A stretch of 64,000 nucleotides of DNA from Enoplolaimus lenunculus (GCA_030248215.1 JASANG010000457.1:1-64000), one strand, 5' to 3'. Positions 35,485-47,548 are shown, counted from the first letter of the stretch. Numbers and translations: made by a program. Notes: generated by a model not told the origin, from the letters alone.

Positions 35485-38400
35485 TCAAGGCAGTGTCCAA
35501 TTTCGCATACACTTAAATGCGATGGGATTTCGCAATTTATTAAATCTAACGTTCGGTAATTCTTCGTAATATGCAAGGTCAAGTGAGCGCGGCACACGAG
35601 TTGCATTTGCAATTAGTTCACTTAGGCATGAAAACGCCGCTGGTTGAAAATGAATCAGTACGTTGTGAGCAAATATTTCGGGCCGTTGAGCTAATTCAGC
35701 CACGTTATCGACTCCAAATATGCAAGCGTCATTGTCCCATAGATTACTGTAGCAACCAAGTTGATCGAACGAAATACGATACGCGCTTATTGTTGGCTTA
35801 GACTTACGGTAATACTCGTATTGTCGTATACAAATACCTTAAATAATATTGGTTTATTATTGAGTTGGCCTGGAGGCCGTTTCTATTAATATTAGCAGTT
35901 TACGTGTTGGGGTGCTGTAGTGACCCGAATAAGATGGGGGCCTGATATTTATTTGGCATCTCCACCCCCTGTTGTTCGGTAACGAACTGTTACTTATTTT
36001 TAACCCGCCTTCGTTACTGCTATATTTCCGGTTTTTCAACTATCCGTTGAATTAGTCGTTTATTTGTCTTGTATCAAAAACTTGAGCAAAAATGCAAGGT
36101 TATGCATAGTAATGTACTTCCAAAACTTAAATATGCTTTAAAGTATTCAACTCAACGTTATTTGGTACTGAAATCATTTATGTACTACAATTAGGGATAA
36201 TTGACATTTATGCACTCTATGGTTTAGGAACTCCACACTTACGGACTCTTATTAGCGATACGGGCTCCTACTGATTGGGACTCAAAATGGAAACAACTTC
36301 TTGTTACCCTTGCTTGTTCGGTTCCCTACAGTACCAATTCTGGAACCATCCCACTGCGGAAGTTACTAAGTCAAGACTACTTAAAAGCGGTTTTGTTTTT
36401 TAAGTAGGCTAAACCTTTTAAAAATTTTGTCAGCAGTAATTTGCCAAAAAATAAATTTTTTGAAAGCATTGCTGGAAAGTGGAACCAAGGGTGATTTCTA
36501 TAGCCCCTTGTATTCACCAATCCTATTTTTGATCTTTTAGAGTATTAAACAACTGCCCCTACTACACCACATGCTCAGCATAAGTATTGCTCGCACCAAA
36601 AAATTTAGATCCGTTACCGCTAAAGGTTTCTAAGCAGGGTTCCAACCGGAACTAGATTTTGTCTGAAGCGGAATCGGAATGAAATTTTTCTGTCGAAACC
36701 GGAATCGGAATCAAGTTTTAGTAATTCTATTAAAAAGTCAAAGGTGTATGACTTAACTTGTTTGCAGTATGCCTGTTTCCATAACTGTTCACAGTTTCAG
36801 TAAAAATTGTTTATATAGCTGACGGAATACACGTAACAACTCGGAATATTTACTAAGAAAAACAAACAAAATAATTGCAAATGAACGAAACAAAACGAAA
36901 TAAGCTAAGTTCAATCATCTTAACAACTCATAACCGAAAAATCAGAATTCCAGCATCGGAACAGCAGTCAGTCGGAATCGGAGTCGGAAGTCAAATTTTG
37001 CCGGAATCGGAATTCCGATGGAGCCCTGGTTCTAAGTTTACCTTTAGATAGAAACCCAAGGCACGGACCTGGCAGGATGGGGCCCCCCAATCTAAATTTC
37101 TCGGTACGCCGCACTGGTTGCAAGTTCTTGCTGCACAAAGTTGCAAGTGTAAAAACTTCACGTTTTCGACCGAACTTTATCACTTTATCTTTTATTGCGT
37201 ATATGCCGTGCGTGTCTCAGCCTCAAAATAACGTGTTAAGTAACTTGGTTTACACGACACATAAAATCCACTGGCGGATGTCAAGTGAAGACCACCCAGG
37301 CCATGGTCCCCCAACAGGAATAGAGACCAAAATGTTAAGCTTGTACTAGAATTGTGTTTAGGTTATATTTTGTTTCGCTCGCGAGCTTTTTCTCTTAAGT
37401 AAAACTTTCATACCTGGAAAATTGCCAGGCGCATCCAAGTGTACGTTGTGAATCAGTGATGTCCAGTAGATCCGATCAGCGTAACTAATCTCGCGTACAT
37501 AACTGTAATACTGGAGTGCGTTTTGATTTTTGAAAACATATTCAATAAACGCTCTTGATAACGATGAGTGAACGCTGCCTATTCCAACGAAAGCTTCAAC
37601 TTCGATTGGCGGAAGATACTTGCCACTACATGAAACATAAACAAATGCCAAGTGTTCGGCATTCTAGTTTTAATAATACATATATACTGTCTGTATTGCT
37701 ATAGATGTATCGTTTGATCGCTCAGTCTACGAGATAGGGTGCCTTGTTGGGAATTATCCTGAGGCGCAGTAGCTGATCCAAAAGCGAGGAGTGCATATGT
37801 AAGTAGGAGCGCGACATATAGTGACGGAAGAAACACTAGCAAGCGAAGCAAGTGATACTTGAAACAAGCGTGACTACCTTGATGCTTCACCTAAAGAACG
37901 TATGCAACGTAAAATTTTGAAATCAAATGGCGAAACGGTTTTGCTGTGATACCAGAAGTTCCGGTGACCGGTTCGAGGCAATATTGACCCTTTTTAGGAA
38001 TATAATGAAAAGTAGCTTGATTTATAGATCTCGACGCGCTGGGTTCAGCGGTGTCATTTTTTAGACGGCAGGGTACCTGGTTCAAAAGTTATGGCCGTTG
38101 AAGTTTTAACTTTTTACTATATAAAACATGCACATCCGCCTGCCAAATTTGTATAACGAATGAATACCTGGCAGTGCTTATATTTTAACATGGGAATGAC
38201 AGATACTTCCGCGTCAAATCAATGCGTGTTTGCTCTATAATTTCAAAGGCCATAACTTTTGTACCGTTGGTTTGTGCAGTCATAAAAATGGTACCGCCGA
38301 ACTCAGCTCGTTAAGATTTCAGTACAATTTAAAGTAGCGTTCAGTACTCGTGTCAAAGTTGCAAAACGTGATTAGCGTTTTGAAAAAGGGTTGATATTGA

Positions 38401-41400
38401 TGATAAAATGTCGTGTATTGACAAACGCTAAAAAGCGTCTACTTATAGTAGCGGTTTGCAACACCAGCAATTCATTTTCGAGTTTTTTCGCTAACGAAAA
38501 ATGTCTTTTGAAAGATGCTATTTGAAATGCGAAAAGCGTTTATTAATAGTGTTTTAGCTATGAAACTATTTTTAACCTGTTAAACTTCAAATGTAAATCG
38601 ACCTGTTTGCTTAACGACGACGCAGTGATATCGTTTGAATTGTTGAGTGCTTGAAAAATTCGAATGCTTTCTGCGTTACTTTTCAACGGAAAGTCTTCGC
38701 TGGTGATCACTTGTACGTGATGCCACGAGCGATTTGCCAACTGTTTGAAACAACTCAGAGTTGCTTCAAGTTTTCCAAATGAACCGAAAAAATACAGTTG
38801 AAAAATACATTTTAGAAATGCTTTGACCTTTTAATTTTAAATTGTGGGGTACCCGATTTTTTTTTTAAATTTTCTGTTTTAAGTTTTTTGTCGTTTAGGT
38901 TTTTTGATGGATCAGTAGATTCATGATCATAGTTTCAAAATACTGAGTTATTTAGTTGAACAAATTTCATTCAACTATTTGTTCAATTCAGTATTAGATT
39001 TTTGCATTTAACGCAAAAAAGTGCGAGAAAGTAGTTGAAACACTTTACCACGATCATTCTCGGTCATATTATACTATCCGCGGTATTTGTGTTTGTTGAA
39101 TAGTGTTAACCTCCCCCTAGTGATTTCGTGTATTTCAAATCAATGAGTCTATGCGAAATAAAATTTCAATGTTACAGTTGCTGTCGAATCGAATGAAAGC
39201 TGTGTATGTACATACAGGGGCACATTAGGTCATACAAAAATGGAGAGGGTAATGGAAAACAACTACGCGAGCGAAGCAATTGCGAAGCCAAATGTAATTA
39301 ATTATAATACTTTTCATGAAACCTTCCATTCTATGTTTAGGCACACATTTTCCTATTTTTAAAAAGGGAGAGACCCGCCTGGGTGCTCCGCCAATGATAT
39401 ATACGCCAGGGTACCAGGGTGCAAACGGATACTAAAATCTGACGAAGCTGGAGCCGGATAATCTGGTATCCGGCCAGAGCCGGATAATGAATTCAAATTT
39501 AATACTAGATTGCATTTAGATATCAGAACGTAGTTTACAAATTGTCCTCCTGTGGCTTAAGGTACCCAAAGTGTTTACGTGATAAAGTTTTATATCACAC
39601 GCCGATGCATTTTTAACACTTTAACAACGACAGCTATTCCAGTTTTATGTAGGTCAAAGTAGACTAAGATCGGGGTGGGAGCCATGGTCCCAGTCTCAGC
39701 AAGTCTCGGTATTTGGCAATTTTCGCTTTCTTGAGTTTCGGCGGTTTGGAACAGACTCTAGAAATAATTTTCTTTGAAAATTTTATGTTTTTCGGTGAAT
39801 ACCAAAAGTTGACCGATACCGAAACATTTCATTTCCGGTCTCGCCCATCCCTATCTCGAAAACAAGCTATTATTTTTGCTTACTTATTTATAGAGCCATT
39901 TTCACGCTGAATTTAGGCTTAGCCTTTGGAAAAAAGGAAATGTGCTGCTGATTAAAGTTAAGTTAGTCGGTCCGATAGTACTTGGCGTAAATACGATTAA
40001 TGGTATAAATTTTTTCCAGTTTTTTTAAAAATAATATTCGGCAAGTTAAAATACCGGAGCTGGATGTCGATTTTTTGCCGGAGCCGGATATTTGGTTGCA
40101 CCCTGGTATACACACGACACACATATATAATAAACATAATTTATTGTACCTTTTGAATATGTATCAAAAGACAAGTTTGACAGCATAACATTAGTATCAA
40201 TACATTTGATCCCTTGCTTAATTGCTTGTTTTGTTGCGTCCAGTGCGTACAAATCGATGTGAATACAATATGCGTTTTGTGGCCAATATATCGCTTGTAG
40301 CATACGAAATAGCTGATCTACAGAGCGTTTTGCAAAAATGACATACGCGAGCGGATATAAGTTTTCTGCCCGTGAGTTTGGGGCAGTTGGAAAGTAATAC
40401 AGATCTCTAAAAACAAAAGTTTCTGTCCGTCACCCGTACGGCGCCATCCGTCACCCGTACGGCGCCGTCCGTCACCCGTACCGCGCCGTCCGTCACCATC
40501 CGTCATCGTGAGGTATCGTACGCAAATAATTTACGTACGATAACGTATGGTGACGGACGGTGACGGACGGCGCCGTACGGGTGACAAACGATGACGGACG
40601 GCACCGCACGTAAGTATAGCGCTACCCTTATGCTGAAGGGAGTTCAATTTTTCTGCTGAAAGCAATAGATTTACAGTGCAACGGTAAATACTCCTGCAGC
40701 TGTATTCTTGCTATAACCGCGGGACATTTTCGAGTTACGTTTTGCTGCGTCAGCCGGAACTGTACTTCTTGAATGTAAGGCAACTAATATATTTTTTAAG
40801 GTCAGAAGTCTTATTACAAATTCGCAATAGTGATTTCTTGTCTATAAGACATTGTTACTTTAACCATTTCATACCTTAATTTCTGAACAGTATAACAGCG
40901 GTAAACTGTGACATTCCAAACAATTAAGTCTTGAAAAGTTACGAAACTAAACAATCTTGAAATGTGAAGACTTGTGAGTACTGACCTAAATACGGCACAA
41001 TCTTGCGTTAGTATAACCAACTCTTTGTCAGATCTGTAATTGTCAAGCAACCAATGTCTCGCGTCTTCCATCACATTTGCGGGTGCTTCACCACTTAACA
41101 GCATTGCGCAGTTGCCATACGATGTGAACGATTGCTGTTTAGACCGCGATGGATCGTTGTTTGTTTGGATTTTTATTTTTTCTAATTTTGGCAACATTTG
41201 TTGGTGCAACTCGTATCGATTGTAATTACTAAAAAAGCAACAAATTTTAAATCTTTGAATATTAGCTCTTATTTTTAAACGCGTGTAGCACCAGTGAGCA
41301 ATAGGTTATCATACTGACGAATATCAGCATTTGCGAATCTCAAAGTTGGAACAGAAGTAGGTCAAATTAAATGAGAAAATGCGCTGAATTACGAACCTCA

Positions 41401-42177
41401 ACATCATTAAGTGGTTCGAAAGCAGCAAGACTTTATAACCAACTGGGGATAAAAGTTTACACACGTTTGAGAATACGGCTTATGGTTCTATAAATACCTG
41501 CATAGTTTGGACTGTTGCTTCAGTTGTCTTTACATTGGACTACAAAAATTAAGTACCCAAACGACTACTGATTAACCGACCAGCAACTACAGAATGCATT
41601 TCCATCCCCTTATGAAACCTAAGCTTTATTCCGGCCCTCGAAAGCTTATTTGCCGTCACGACTCTCCTTACCTGTTCTACTAACAATTTCTGGTGTGGAA
41701 ACGGATTAAACAACAACTGCTCAAGGGTCAATTGCATAAAGGAGGTTTGCCTCAATGTCAATTCAAAACTGACGATTGCCCAAATGCGGCAATTATCCTA
41801 ACGACAGTTGCTCAAACGACCGTTGAGTAAGCAATTGCGCAATGAAAGTGGTGCCGAACCGACCACAGCTTAAACGCTAGTGGATTTTACAGGTTTAGGC
41901 AATTGTTGTTCAGACAAATATCGTATTTAACCGATTGTTGCGTTCGGGCAATCGTTATTGTTCCCTAGCTAGACTATCTAGATAGATAATAAACGCGTAT
42001 TAAAGTATATCGATTACGGCTGAACAGCGCAACAAACATTCGCATCAAAAATATCACCAATTTCGCATACTTTATAACTACTGACGGTAGAAACAACTTT
42101 CGCCAGAACAGATAAATGACTGTAACCACCACAGTTGTACTAACCAATCGCACAGCATCTCGAAAATAAAAGCGCAT
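35485..42177 (-). CDS. GCNT-type glycosyltransferase-like protein B (six exons, 471 aa), paralogue of A
   Basis: Coding exons on the minus strand are 42177-42071, 41228-40986, 40406-40150, 38820-38577, 37625-37414 and 35837-35485. All junctions are GT-AG with phases 2,2,1,2,1, identical to gene A, and exon 5 is 212 nt in both. It is a predicted type II Golgi protein with a membrane anchor at about residues 10-26. Family marks are YWPQNAYCIHID (157-168), SEDFPLKSN (243-251) and HLDAPGNFPG. The eight cysteines of the GCNT fold lie at 76, 113, 164, 185, 226, 383, 393 and 425. At the GCNT1 catalytic-Glu position the sequence is DRIYW, so Arg335 replaces Glu. The exon 4 acceptor is weakly pyrimidine-rich and is the least certain junction. 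The C-terminal KGQCQLG-type segment of A is changed to WDNDACIFG here, so acceptor preference probably differs. Confidence 0.87.
35915..36331 (+). mobile_element. CTGTAGTGAC-family MITE in intron 5 of gene B
   Basis: The left tip is CTGTAGTGACCCGAATAAGA and the right tip is CCCTACAG before TA. Interior blocks are GATATTTATTTGGCATCTCC, AGGGATAATTGACATTTATG and TTGGGACTCAAAATGG. This is a nearly full-length copy. Confidence 0.85.
36635..37028. mobile_element. hAT-like MITE (CAGGGTTCCAACCGGAA tips) in intron 5 of gene B
   Basis: The tips are CAGGGTTCCAACCGGAA and, reverse-complemented, CAGGGCTCCATCGGAATTCC. They are flanked by near-identical 8-mers TTTCTAAG (36627-36634) and GTTCTAAG (37029-37036). 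Subterminal GGAATCGGAATC repeats occur on both sides. A CAGGG tip with an 8-bp duplication is typical of hAT MITEs. Confidence 0.8.
39414..40106. mobile_element. MITE with CCAGGGTGCAAACGGATA tips in intron 3 of gene B
   Basis: The left tip CCAGGGTGCAAACGGATA and right tip TATTTGGTTGCACCCTGG are inverted and bracketed by TA. CCGGATA/GGAGCCGGATA motifs fill the ends. A separate worn repeat (GGTGGGAGCC .. CTCGCCCATCCCTA) is apparently nested at about 39675-39860. A second family copy is at 51564-52041. Confidence 0.78.
40425..40615. repeat. GC-rich inverted repeat of GTCCGTCACCCGTACGGCGC units
   Basis: Three forward units of GTCCGTCACCCGTACGGCGC or close variants (40428-40500) face two reverse-complement units (40548-40605) across an AT-rich loop. 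The right tip AAGTATAGCGCT recurs at about 55242 in wapl intron 4. It starts about 18 nt upstream of the exon 3 acceptor of gene B. Confidence 0.75.
41385..41490 (+). repeat. Dispersed ~115-bp repeat copy (GGTTCGAAAG..ACACGTTTGAGAATACGG)
   Basis: It shares ordered blocks with 58330-58470 and 61670-61780: GTTYGAAAG, ACAAGACYTATCAC, CCAACTGGTGAT, ACACATTTGAGAATAC. It lies in intron 1 of gene B and is non-coding. Confidence 0.5.
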
Positions 42178-42629
42178 TTATACAAAATAGATTTTGTTAT
42201 TTCGGTTAAAGTATAATTGCTAGAATGAGATTTACGATTAGGTGTACAAAATAGTTCGATTTCAATTGTTCACAAAGTCAACTTGCTTGTTCAGTCATAA
42301 AATGCGTGATTGATTCAGTAGGAGTTAAATTACACTGAATCAAGTATTAAGTAGATTGACTTCAACCGAACAAAATTTACGAAACTCCGAGAGAAATGAA
42401 TTTTTACTTTGAATTCATCGTAAGTAATGTCGCAGAGCTTCGGTTTGATTCTCAATTTGCATCGAAAAGGCCTCAGTGAGGTCGCCTTTAGATTGGTTTT
42501 TGCTTTGCTTTTATATAATTTTTATAAGAGCCATTGATGTCATGAGAATGGAGATCTTTATGAGGATCCTTGTGGGATGCGGACTAAGGGTAGATATCAA
42601 GTTAAATCTGGCGGTGATCTCCAAGCTGA
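42178..42629. other. Upstream flank of gene B
   Basis: AT-rich presumed promoter side with no assignable motif. Confidence 0.4.
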
Positions 42630-43001
42630 GATTCGGGCGGCTATTTATTTTTAACATAGCCCTCCGCCGCCTTTTGTTAGTTGGACCGAACACCCATCTT
42701 TTATGCCGAATTAAACGTTTATTTGTCTTGTGTCAATAGGTTGAGCGATAATGAAATGTTATACTTAAGAATGTACTTTCAAAACTTAGTACCTATGCAT
42801 TTTTAGATTTCGAACACAAATTTATTCGGTCCTGGATTCATTTTTGCACTACAATTTGGAATAATTGACATTTATGGTCTCTAATTAGGGTTTAGAGGCC
42901 CTATCCGCTTACAGGCTCTCATTAGGGATCTGGACTTCTATTGATGGAAATTCAAAATGGGGACCCCCTCTTATTACCCCCTTTTATTCGGGTCACTATA
43001 G
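42630..43001 (+). mobile_element. 5'-truncated CTGTAGTGAC-family MITE
   Basis: It keeps AATAATTGACATTTATGG, TTAGGGATCTGGACTTC and the right tip GGTCACTATAG before TA. The left tip is missing or eroded. Confidence 0.7.
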
Positions 43002-43461
43002 TAGGTAAAGTTTTACTTCACCGCAGTGCAAGTTACAAAGCTTCCAACATTATTAAAAAGAGGCTGCACAAGATAGCTGCACGGATAAATAATCTTACCC
43101 CATGACATACTGCGATATCAACGTATGATGTTATAAATTAAAGTTATTTTGTGTAAACAGCGATGGTTTTGCCGGATGGCACGACAATTCTTTGGCTCAA
43201 CTTCATACTTTCTAAACGTTATACCCCTCATTTAGAATATTTGTAACTTTGAAATAATTTTGAACATTTAGCTACCGAGATTTCTCAAAAAGATGCTTAA
43301 AACCAAATTTTCGGCTACGTACACTTTCTAGACTATTGTTAAAGTCCGCTAATTGGAAACATAACTTTTATTACCTTAATTTTGCTTTTCCTCCGGCCAC
43401 TGTTCCGGCTTCGCAAAAATTTTGGTCACATGCGACTCCGGTTTATTCAACTACTTCTGTA
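43002..43461. other. Intergenic, nothing recognised
   Basis: AT-rich with no gene. Confidence 0.45.
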
Positions 43462-43684
43462 CCGTGATGAAAATGGTGAGTCAAACTATTAACTCGCTCC
43501 GAAATAGGCTTTTCCGGACTACACAAACTGAGTCAAAATTTGACTCCGCCGGAGTCAAACTCAACTTAATGAGTCGCTCAGTGAGTCAAATTTGACTCTG
43601 GCGGAGTCTAATTTTGACTCAGTTTGTGAGTCCGGAAAAGCCTATTTCGGGGAGAGTTAATTTGACTCACCATTTTTTGCAGTG
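43462..43684. mobile_element. Foldback MITE of the CACTG..AAATGGTGAG family, copy 2
   Basis: Near-palindromic GAGTCAAATTTGACTC blocks with the right tip CTCACCATTTTTTGCAGTG and TA on both sides. It is homologous to 24899-25130. Confidence 0.85.
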
Positions 43685-43765
43685 TAGCTCAGTGGAGTGG
43701 CGATAATAAACGGTTATCAGTTGGAAAACTGGCGGTCCGAATCCTGGTTTGAAATTAGACTTTAC
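43685..43765 (+). mobile_element. tRNA-derived SINE head immediately after the MITE
   Basis: Box A TAGCTCAGTGG at 43685 and box B GGTCCGAATCC at about 43733. The leading TA coincides with the MITE target site. The spacing and poor stems argue for a SINE rather than a tRNA gene. It resembles the SINE at 24420. Confidence 0.5.
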
Positions 43766-44029
43766 GGTGAAAAATGAAAGCTGAAAATAAGCTTTAAACA
43801 GTACCATTCGGTGCCTTTTAAACGTCTCTGTGTTGTGTTTTGTTTTAACGTTTTTTAAATTTCATAGTAGCATACACGTGTTTACAGTTTGTAGTACTAA
43901 CGTTCATGGTAAATAACTCTAGTGTGATACATTGAAACTAAAACTGAATAGAGGAAAACAATCAGCTAAAAACAAATCGAATGTCAAATAACATTTACCT
44001 CCCTACAATCCCAGAAGCGCTTTGCGTAA

Positions 44030-44194
44030 ATTTATGCACTACTATTAGGAATAATGAACATTTATGGACTCTAATTATGGTTTAGGTACTCTATCCGCTT
44101 CTACGAACTCTTATTAGGGATACGGACTTTTATTGATTGGGACTCAAAATGGGGACCCCCCTCTTATTACCCCCTCTTATTCGGGTCACTACAG
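44030..44194 (+). mobile_element. 3' fragment of a CTGTAGTGAC-family MITE
   Basis: Retains AATAATGAACATTTATGGAC, TATTAGGGATACGGAC and TTCGGGTCACTACAG. The left half is missing. Confidence 0.75.
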
Positions 44195-44759
44195 TATTAG
44201 GGGTAAGGGGGCTCACACCTCAAACAACGAACAAAAAATTGATAATTTTCAAATGGTATTAGTGGTGAAAGTTGGTTGAGTTTTCTCGATGTAATTTGAT
44301 GTTAACTATTAAGCTAATTTTGCCAAGAATCGCTGATGCCTTTGCATGCAAGAGAATATAGTATATATATGCACTTTTTGTATGCTACGAAATGTACCAG
44401 TTTTCGTTGCGTTTTTGCCCAGATTCCCGCATGTTCAGGTTTACCACTTACCATATGAAAGTGAAACATGCAATAGCATTAGGTAATGAATCAGTGCATA
44501 TTATTGTCGGAGTGATTACCAATGTTAAACGGATTATAAAAACGGAAGCCGATAGCGGTCAAAATAACGGAAACGAAAAACGGATATTGAACAAACATGT
44601 TTTATTTTTCTGCCAATGCAATTGATGCATGCAAACAACTGCCGGGCTTTCTGAATTAATTTTAAAGAAAAATTATAGAATGTACAGAAAATTTTTTAAG
44701 ACATTGGTTGTATTTCGTTTTTTGACTTCGTCAAACAGTTGCCAGGGCCAGTGCAGCCA

Positions 44760-45035
44760 TACACAAAAGAGATTTTCTGATATTAAAAAATATTTTCTTA
44801 AATTCAAGACAATATGTCTTAAGCTAGACACCAGACATATATGTCTTGAATGCAAGACATCAGTTTCTGAAATTTTTCAGAAATCTGTGTCTGAAATTTT
44901 TAACACTTAAATATCTTAAATTTTAGAGTGTTTCCTAAACTATTAAGGCAAATATTTCTAAAATACAAGACAAATGTGTCTGAAATAAAAGACTTAATTT
45001 GCTTATATTTAAGACATATGTCTAAACAAGATTTG
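44760..45035. repeat. Palindromic AAGACATATGTCTT / TCTGAAATTTTTCAGA repeat cluster
   Basis: Repeated short inverted motifs (AGACATATATGTCTT, TTTCTGAAATTTTTCAGAAA, TTTAAGACATATGTCTAAA) extend over 275 bp, so the stretch can fold in several ways. Short Ile-Cys-Leu frames on both strands are by-products. Its origin is unknown. Confidence 0.6.
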
Positions 45036-45849
45036 CCAGAGAAGTCGCATTCAAAGTTGGGAGTTAAGATCAACCAAATTCGTGCATGCTTCAAGCGAAA
45101 CATATCACAATCTGTCCCTTCTAGGGGCACTTTTACCTAGTACGTATATATAATTTGTGTATTAACAAATGTATTAATTAATAGGGTATATCTTCGCTGG
45201 CGACAATTATTAAAAAGGTCGTATCAACAGATTGCTTTGTTTTTGTTTCTGTAAAGCTACAGTACATTCAATTTATTTTCAAAATTGAAACGATAGTTTT
45301 GCCTGTTTAGATGTCGAGATCAAGAGAAATTTTTGCAACCAAAGTATGATTAAATTAAAACAGCTAAAGAATCCTTCAGTCACTATAAAAGTGTATATAC
45401 AGCTTCAAAGGTTCAGCTTCATTTTACGAGTGAAGCAGATAAATTTTTCGATAACAGCTACCACACTAAGCGTTAGGCTTCGATAAACCTGCAGCAGAAA
45501 TGATCCTTGCAAGCAAGGTTCGTGCATTGTTGATCTAATTAACATCAGTGTTTTTTCAAGCTTATGGAAAACATTCGCTTTGGCTCTGCTGTTGTCACTG
45601 GGACTGTATTTATTATTTGAAGTACATTCTTATGTTTGTGAATAAGTCTCCATAGTGGTTAAGCAAGTGATGAAATAGCGGTTGTTGGCCTCTGATCGCT
45701 CGGCAACTTGAGCCACTTACTCTTCCGGCCCAAAATGACACTTTTTGTGACAGAAATTAGATCTAACAAGCAGTAACTATACGTTGAAAAAACTTCCTGT
45801 ACCGTGCTCCATTGCAGTTCATTGTCATTGTTTGTCATTATATGCAATA
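45036..45849. other. Intergenic, nothing recognised
   Basis: AT-rich with no supported gene. Confidence 0.45.
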
Positions 45850-46250
45850 GAATCTCGGTTGCAGTGGTTTAAATGAGACGGAGACTAACCAAATTAACTC
45901 ATTCACAAAGCCAACGTTAAAAAGGTCGGCCCCCCAAATAGGTCCAAGGGGTTCCCAATAAAATGTTTTACAACTCACTAATTTCGTGGTCATCAAAAAT
46001 TTTAAATAGTCGGCCAAAATGGAGCCTCCCAAGGGTCGCCCCCAATTGGTGGTTTGGGGGGCGCGCTCCCGCCAGTAATGCTCATTTAGGTGGTCAACGC
46101 AAGCATTTATTAGTTAGTAGCAATCTTCTAAACCAAATGTTTCGGTTATCCGAAATAGAGATTTATAACTACGGATATCCGGAAAAATATCCGGTAAAAA
46201 TTGCAGCATATCGAGAAATGAAAAAATATCCGATGTCCAGAACTACCTAA
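45850..46250. mobile_element. Decayed relative of the 4662-5643 hAT-like MITE with its own insertion
   Basis: TTGCAGTGGTTTAAATGAG and GTAGCAATCTTCTAAA match 4819-4920. The right part has ACGGATATCCGGAAAAATAT as at 5575. A GC-richer segment (about 45925-46085) interrupts it. Confidence 0.55.
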
Positions 46251-46549
46251 CATAGTTCAAAGATGTTATTTAATGCCTTTTTATGTAAAAAATCAACCTT
46301 ACCTGATCCAGGATATGCAACGAATGGCCGCTATTTGTAAACAGCGATATGAACAAAACTCACTGCCCATACTGCCCATGTATACTTGATTGCTGCGTCA
46401 AAATCCCACCGTCCCAGATTAAAAATTGATAGTTCTTGTTTGTGGTGGGATTTTGGGATTTTATGATTTCAATAGAATTCATTGCGAGCAATTCCTTTGG
46501 CTTAGATTTATGCTTTAGCTTTAGAATTACGCAATCTTTTCGCTCAAGA

Positions 46550-46985
46550 TTAGGTCTAGGAATTGGCAAGGCTCAATCTTTAGGCGTGGTTACGGATGCC
46601 TTAGCCTTAGGTTTAGGGAACGACTTAGGTTACCGGTTAGGCTTAGGCTTAAGCATAGGTTTAGGCTTAGGCTTAAGGCATGGGCTTAGGCTTTGGCTTC
46701 AGAAATACGCATTAGTAAAACAGATTAAATCACCTCAGGTTAATATCTTAGGCTTAGGCTTAAGCATACGCTTAGGCTTAGGCTTGGGCTTAGGCTTAGG
46801 CTTTTAGAGTAGGCTTAGTTTTGGGTTTAAGCATAGATTTGACCGTGTATGGCATAAACTTATGCTTTAAAATGAGGCTTTGATTTAAAACTAGATTAAT
46901 CCTAAGCGACACATGGGTTAAATCTTACGCTTAGGCATACGCTTAGGCTTGGGCTTAGGTTTAGGCTTAATGTGCTCATGATATG
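46550..46985 (+). repeat. Degenerate TTAGGC (telomere-like) hexamer tract
   Basis: Long runs of CTTAGGCTTAGGCTTAAGCA and variants occupy 46550-46810, with a further block at about 46910-46975. TTAGGC is the nematode telomere unit. The same hexamers also occur inside MITE-like elements at 20210, 29765 and 34870, so transposon-borne microsatellite expansion is an equally good source. Confidence 0.75.
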
Positions 46986-47548
46986 GTAGTGGATAGTAAA
47001 AACAATGGGCCAAGAACTTCATTGTGTACAAGAAACTGATCGTGTCAAGGTATATATGGTGCAAATGAAACATGACGCAAGGAGGGACAAACCTCATAGG
47101 CGTTCTACGAGTATTAAAGTTGTAATGCGGTTTCATATGAGGCCATTCATGGTTCTGTTTAAGTTTATGTCGGAATCTTTGACTCCGAAGTTACAACAGA
47201 TAGAACTTCGAGATTTATGTCGACAAAATTATATTGCTTGATCACCGAAATCCACTACACCAAAATCAATTTAATTCATGGTACTCTAAGGTTAATGCTG
47301 TAGCTAGAATAAAAATGTTAAGTGTTCGCGCAAGTAAGGTGTTAGCGTTCACCGTTTGAATTTAAAGACTTTAGTATTTTATAATCTCCTTCAATAAACT
47401 TTTTGTGCACGCAATATACAAAATGCATAAGATGTTTGAAATATTTTTCGTAAGTTCTTCTGTTCTCAACACAAATTACGTTTTGAGTTCGTTTATTGTT
47501 CGAGTCCTTGCGAATGTTTAGTGTATAACACTGATCACATATTGCTAT
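46986..47548. other. Upstream flank of wapl
   Basis: AT-rich. An in-frame TAG lies at 47519, upstream of the wapl ATG. No promoter element could be assigned. Confidence 0.4.
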
